Below, one piece after another: positions 63,164 to 64,000 of a DNA stretch of 64,000 nucleotides. Position numbers and translations under genes: made by a program. This stretch comes from Dyadobacter sp. CY326. Lineage in GTDB: Bacteria; Bacteroidota; Bacteroidia; Cytophagales; Spirosomataceae. The stretch is from contig NZ_JAJUXI010000002.1 in the NCBI RefSeq assembly GCF_021390515.1, positions 744,001 to 808,000 on the forward strand, in the 5' to 3' direction. A model generated the notes under the pieces. That model did not search any database. It was not told where the DNA came from and saw only the letters and a program-made list of their open reading frames with translations. How positions within the stretch are numbered: the first letter of the stretch is position 1; each line of letters starts with the position of its first letter.

Positions 63164-63826
63164 ATGAAAAAAGCCATAATCATTGCCCTATTCGTAATGG
63201 GTGCTTTGCAAGCTCATGCACAGGAAGAAGCACCCAAACTTTACACGCTTCCGTCCGCTTACGAGCGCTACACGCATTATTTGGCAACAGCCAGACTAAT
63301 GGGCGCCATGCCGCTGGGATCATTTGCAGACAATTACATCGACAAATCTTCATTTCAGAACTATTCAATCTCGCTTGAATGGGTTTTTAGAAATTCGCCG
63401 ATTTCAGTGGGCGGGGAACTAGGATCTTATTATTTTGAAAAAAGAATCCCCCGTGCATTATACGATGGCGCTGATGAAACCATTTCTGCGGTTCAGACGC
63501 GCACCATTTCCCAAATTCCCATCGAAGTTTTTGGAAACTATCATTTCCTCGGGAAGAATGCGACGGTGCAGCCTTATGTACAAGTGAGTGGCGGGGTTAG
63601 CATTCTGGATTACACCTTATATTATGGTAACCTGGCTTCGCAAGACCAAAAAGTGAAACCAAAATATGGCGTCGGACTGGGCTCCAAGTTCCTTTTTAAG
63701 CGCGATGGCTCTCTCGGCGTCGACGTGCGTGTGAAGTATAATGGCGTTTCTTACAAGCATGAATACATTGACAAAGGAATTTCATCTGTCAACGGGTCAA
63801 TTGGTTTATTCTATCGGTGGTGGTAA
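63164..63826 (+). CDS. Outer-membrane beta-barrel protein
   Basis: This 220-residue protein has a signal peptide ending QAHAQ (about residue 20) and alternating hydrophobic strands typical of a small eight- to ten-stranded barrel, such as NYSISLEWVFRNSPISVGGELGSYYF, EVFGNYHFLGKNATVQPYVQVSGGV and SLGVDVRVKYNGVSYKHEY. It ends in an aromatic run (GLFYRWW), suitable for BAM recognition. Start and stop are clear; the gene is coupled to the DUF4136 lipoprotein gene. No specific function can be assigned. Confidence 0.82.
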   Translation: MKKAIIIALFVMGALQAHAQEEAPKLYTLPSAYERYTHYLATARLMGAMPLGSFADNYIDKSSFQNYSISLEWVFRNSPISVGGELGSYYFEKRIPRALYDGADETISAVQTRTISQIPIEVFGNYHFLGKNATVQPYVQVSGGVSILDYTLYYGNLASQDQKVKPKYGVGLGSKFLFKRDGSLGVDVRVKYNGVSYKHEYIDKGISSVNGSIGLFYRWW

Positions 63827-63859
63827 GTTTGTTCGATTCTTTCATCAACCGAAGTAATT

Positions 63860-64000
63860 GTGCCCAATAACAACAGTATTTTGTCAAAATCAACTTTCTT
63901 TTGGATTACCGCATTAGTTATTTTTCTGACTGGGTCCGGCCTTTGGCTCTGGAACCGCTTCGGGCCTTCCACCGGCCGGACCTATCCTCAGAAGCTGGAA
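63860..64000 (+). CDS. N-terminal fragment of a membrane-anchored protein (3' end outside window)
   Basis: An open frame from a GTG at 63860 runs 47 codons to the window end without a stop. It encodes a short polar N terminus, one hydrophobic helix (residues about 12-30, FFWITALVIFLTGSGLWLW) and the start of a periplasmic or cytoplasmic domain (NRFGPSTGRTYPQKLE). In-frame ATG codons are absent upstream to the previous stop. The composition fits a real gene, but the family cannot be recognised from this part. Confidence 0.55.
   Translation, partial: MPNNNSILSKSTFFWITALVIFLTGSGLWLWNRFGPSTGRTYPQKLE

Noticed and set aside
1..64000. tRNA, rRNA, prophage or insertion-sequence genes
   Set aside because: No transposase, integrase or phage structural gene, and no cloverleaf-like or rRNA-like sequence was recognised in the gaps; a tRNA-search program would settle this.

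Overview
The window looks like a chromosomal segment of a Bacteroidota bacterium of the order Cytophagales, possibly Dyadobacter-like; the genus is an inference. The evidence is two SusC/SusD outer-membrane uptake pairs, the lipoprotein BamA homologue TamL, DUF4136 and DUF1735-type lipoproteins, almost no Shine-Dalgarno sequences, and several Bacteroidota-type -33 TTTG / -7 TAnnTTTG promoter candidates. About 50 protein genes are supported. I see no tRNA, rRNA, CRISPR array, prophage or insertion sequence, so this reads as core genome with small accessory inserts.

Layout. 1-8008: the 3' part of a chromate transporter, a GH3/beta-lactamase-fold fusion enzyme, a DciA/DUF721 protein, a YoeB-type toxin-antitoxin pair, LD-carboxypeptidase, a short-chain dehydrogenase and an exported M20 amidohydrolase. 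8438-19074: two consecutive SusC-SusD pairs, the second followed by a surface lipoprotein. 19237-24549: an AlaA-like aminotransferase, a queuosine-precursor transporter, and a SpoU-type RNA methyltransferase divergent from tamL with touching start codons. 24688-29233: miaB, a receiver-less sigma-54 activator, lptE, a TPR-like protein and secG in one direction. 29299-34337: a conserved hypothetical, groES-groEL, an ABC ATPase (LolD type) and sucC. 34431-37629: a HEPN/MNT pair facing an operon of an exported esterase and a GntP gluconate permease.

37703-47440: a diacylglycerol-kinase-like lipid kinase divergent from an App1-type phosphatase that is translationally coupled to an OmpR/HisK two-component system, followed by a CzcCBA/Cus-type metal efflux operon. 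47577-51994 (minus strand): rpoN, an NtrC-type regulator and a REC-PAS histidine kinase, a compact sigma-54 control unit. 52481-56164: small stress-type proteins (YtxH), a stand-alone receiver and a large TPR protein. 56546-64000: a GH13 alpha-amylase, a DUF1460 amidase, a second OmpR/HisK pair, a DinB protein, a DUF4136 lipoprotein with a beta-barrel protein, and the start of a membrane protein cut by the window end.

Themes. (i) Sigma-54: rpoN, two GAFTGA-type activators and a kinase lie in the window, and two upstream regions (aminotransferase and groES) carry GG-N10-GC sites that could be targets. (ii) Cell-wall turnover: GH3 NagZ-like enzyme, LD-carboxypeptidase and DUF1460 amidase. (iii) Envelope biogenesis: TamL, LptE, LolD, SecG. 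(iv) Opposed phospholipid enzymes beside an envelope sensor and efflux pump. No unmistakably new multi-gene system is visible; the lipid kinase/App1/two-component/efflux neighbourhood and the sigma-54 hub are the best candidates for new biology.
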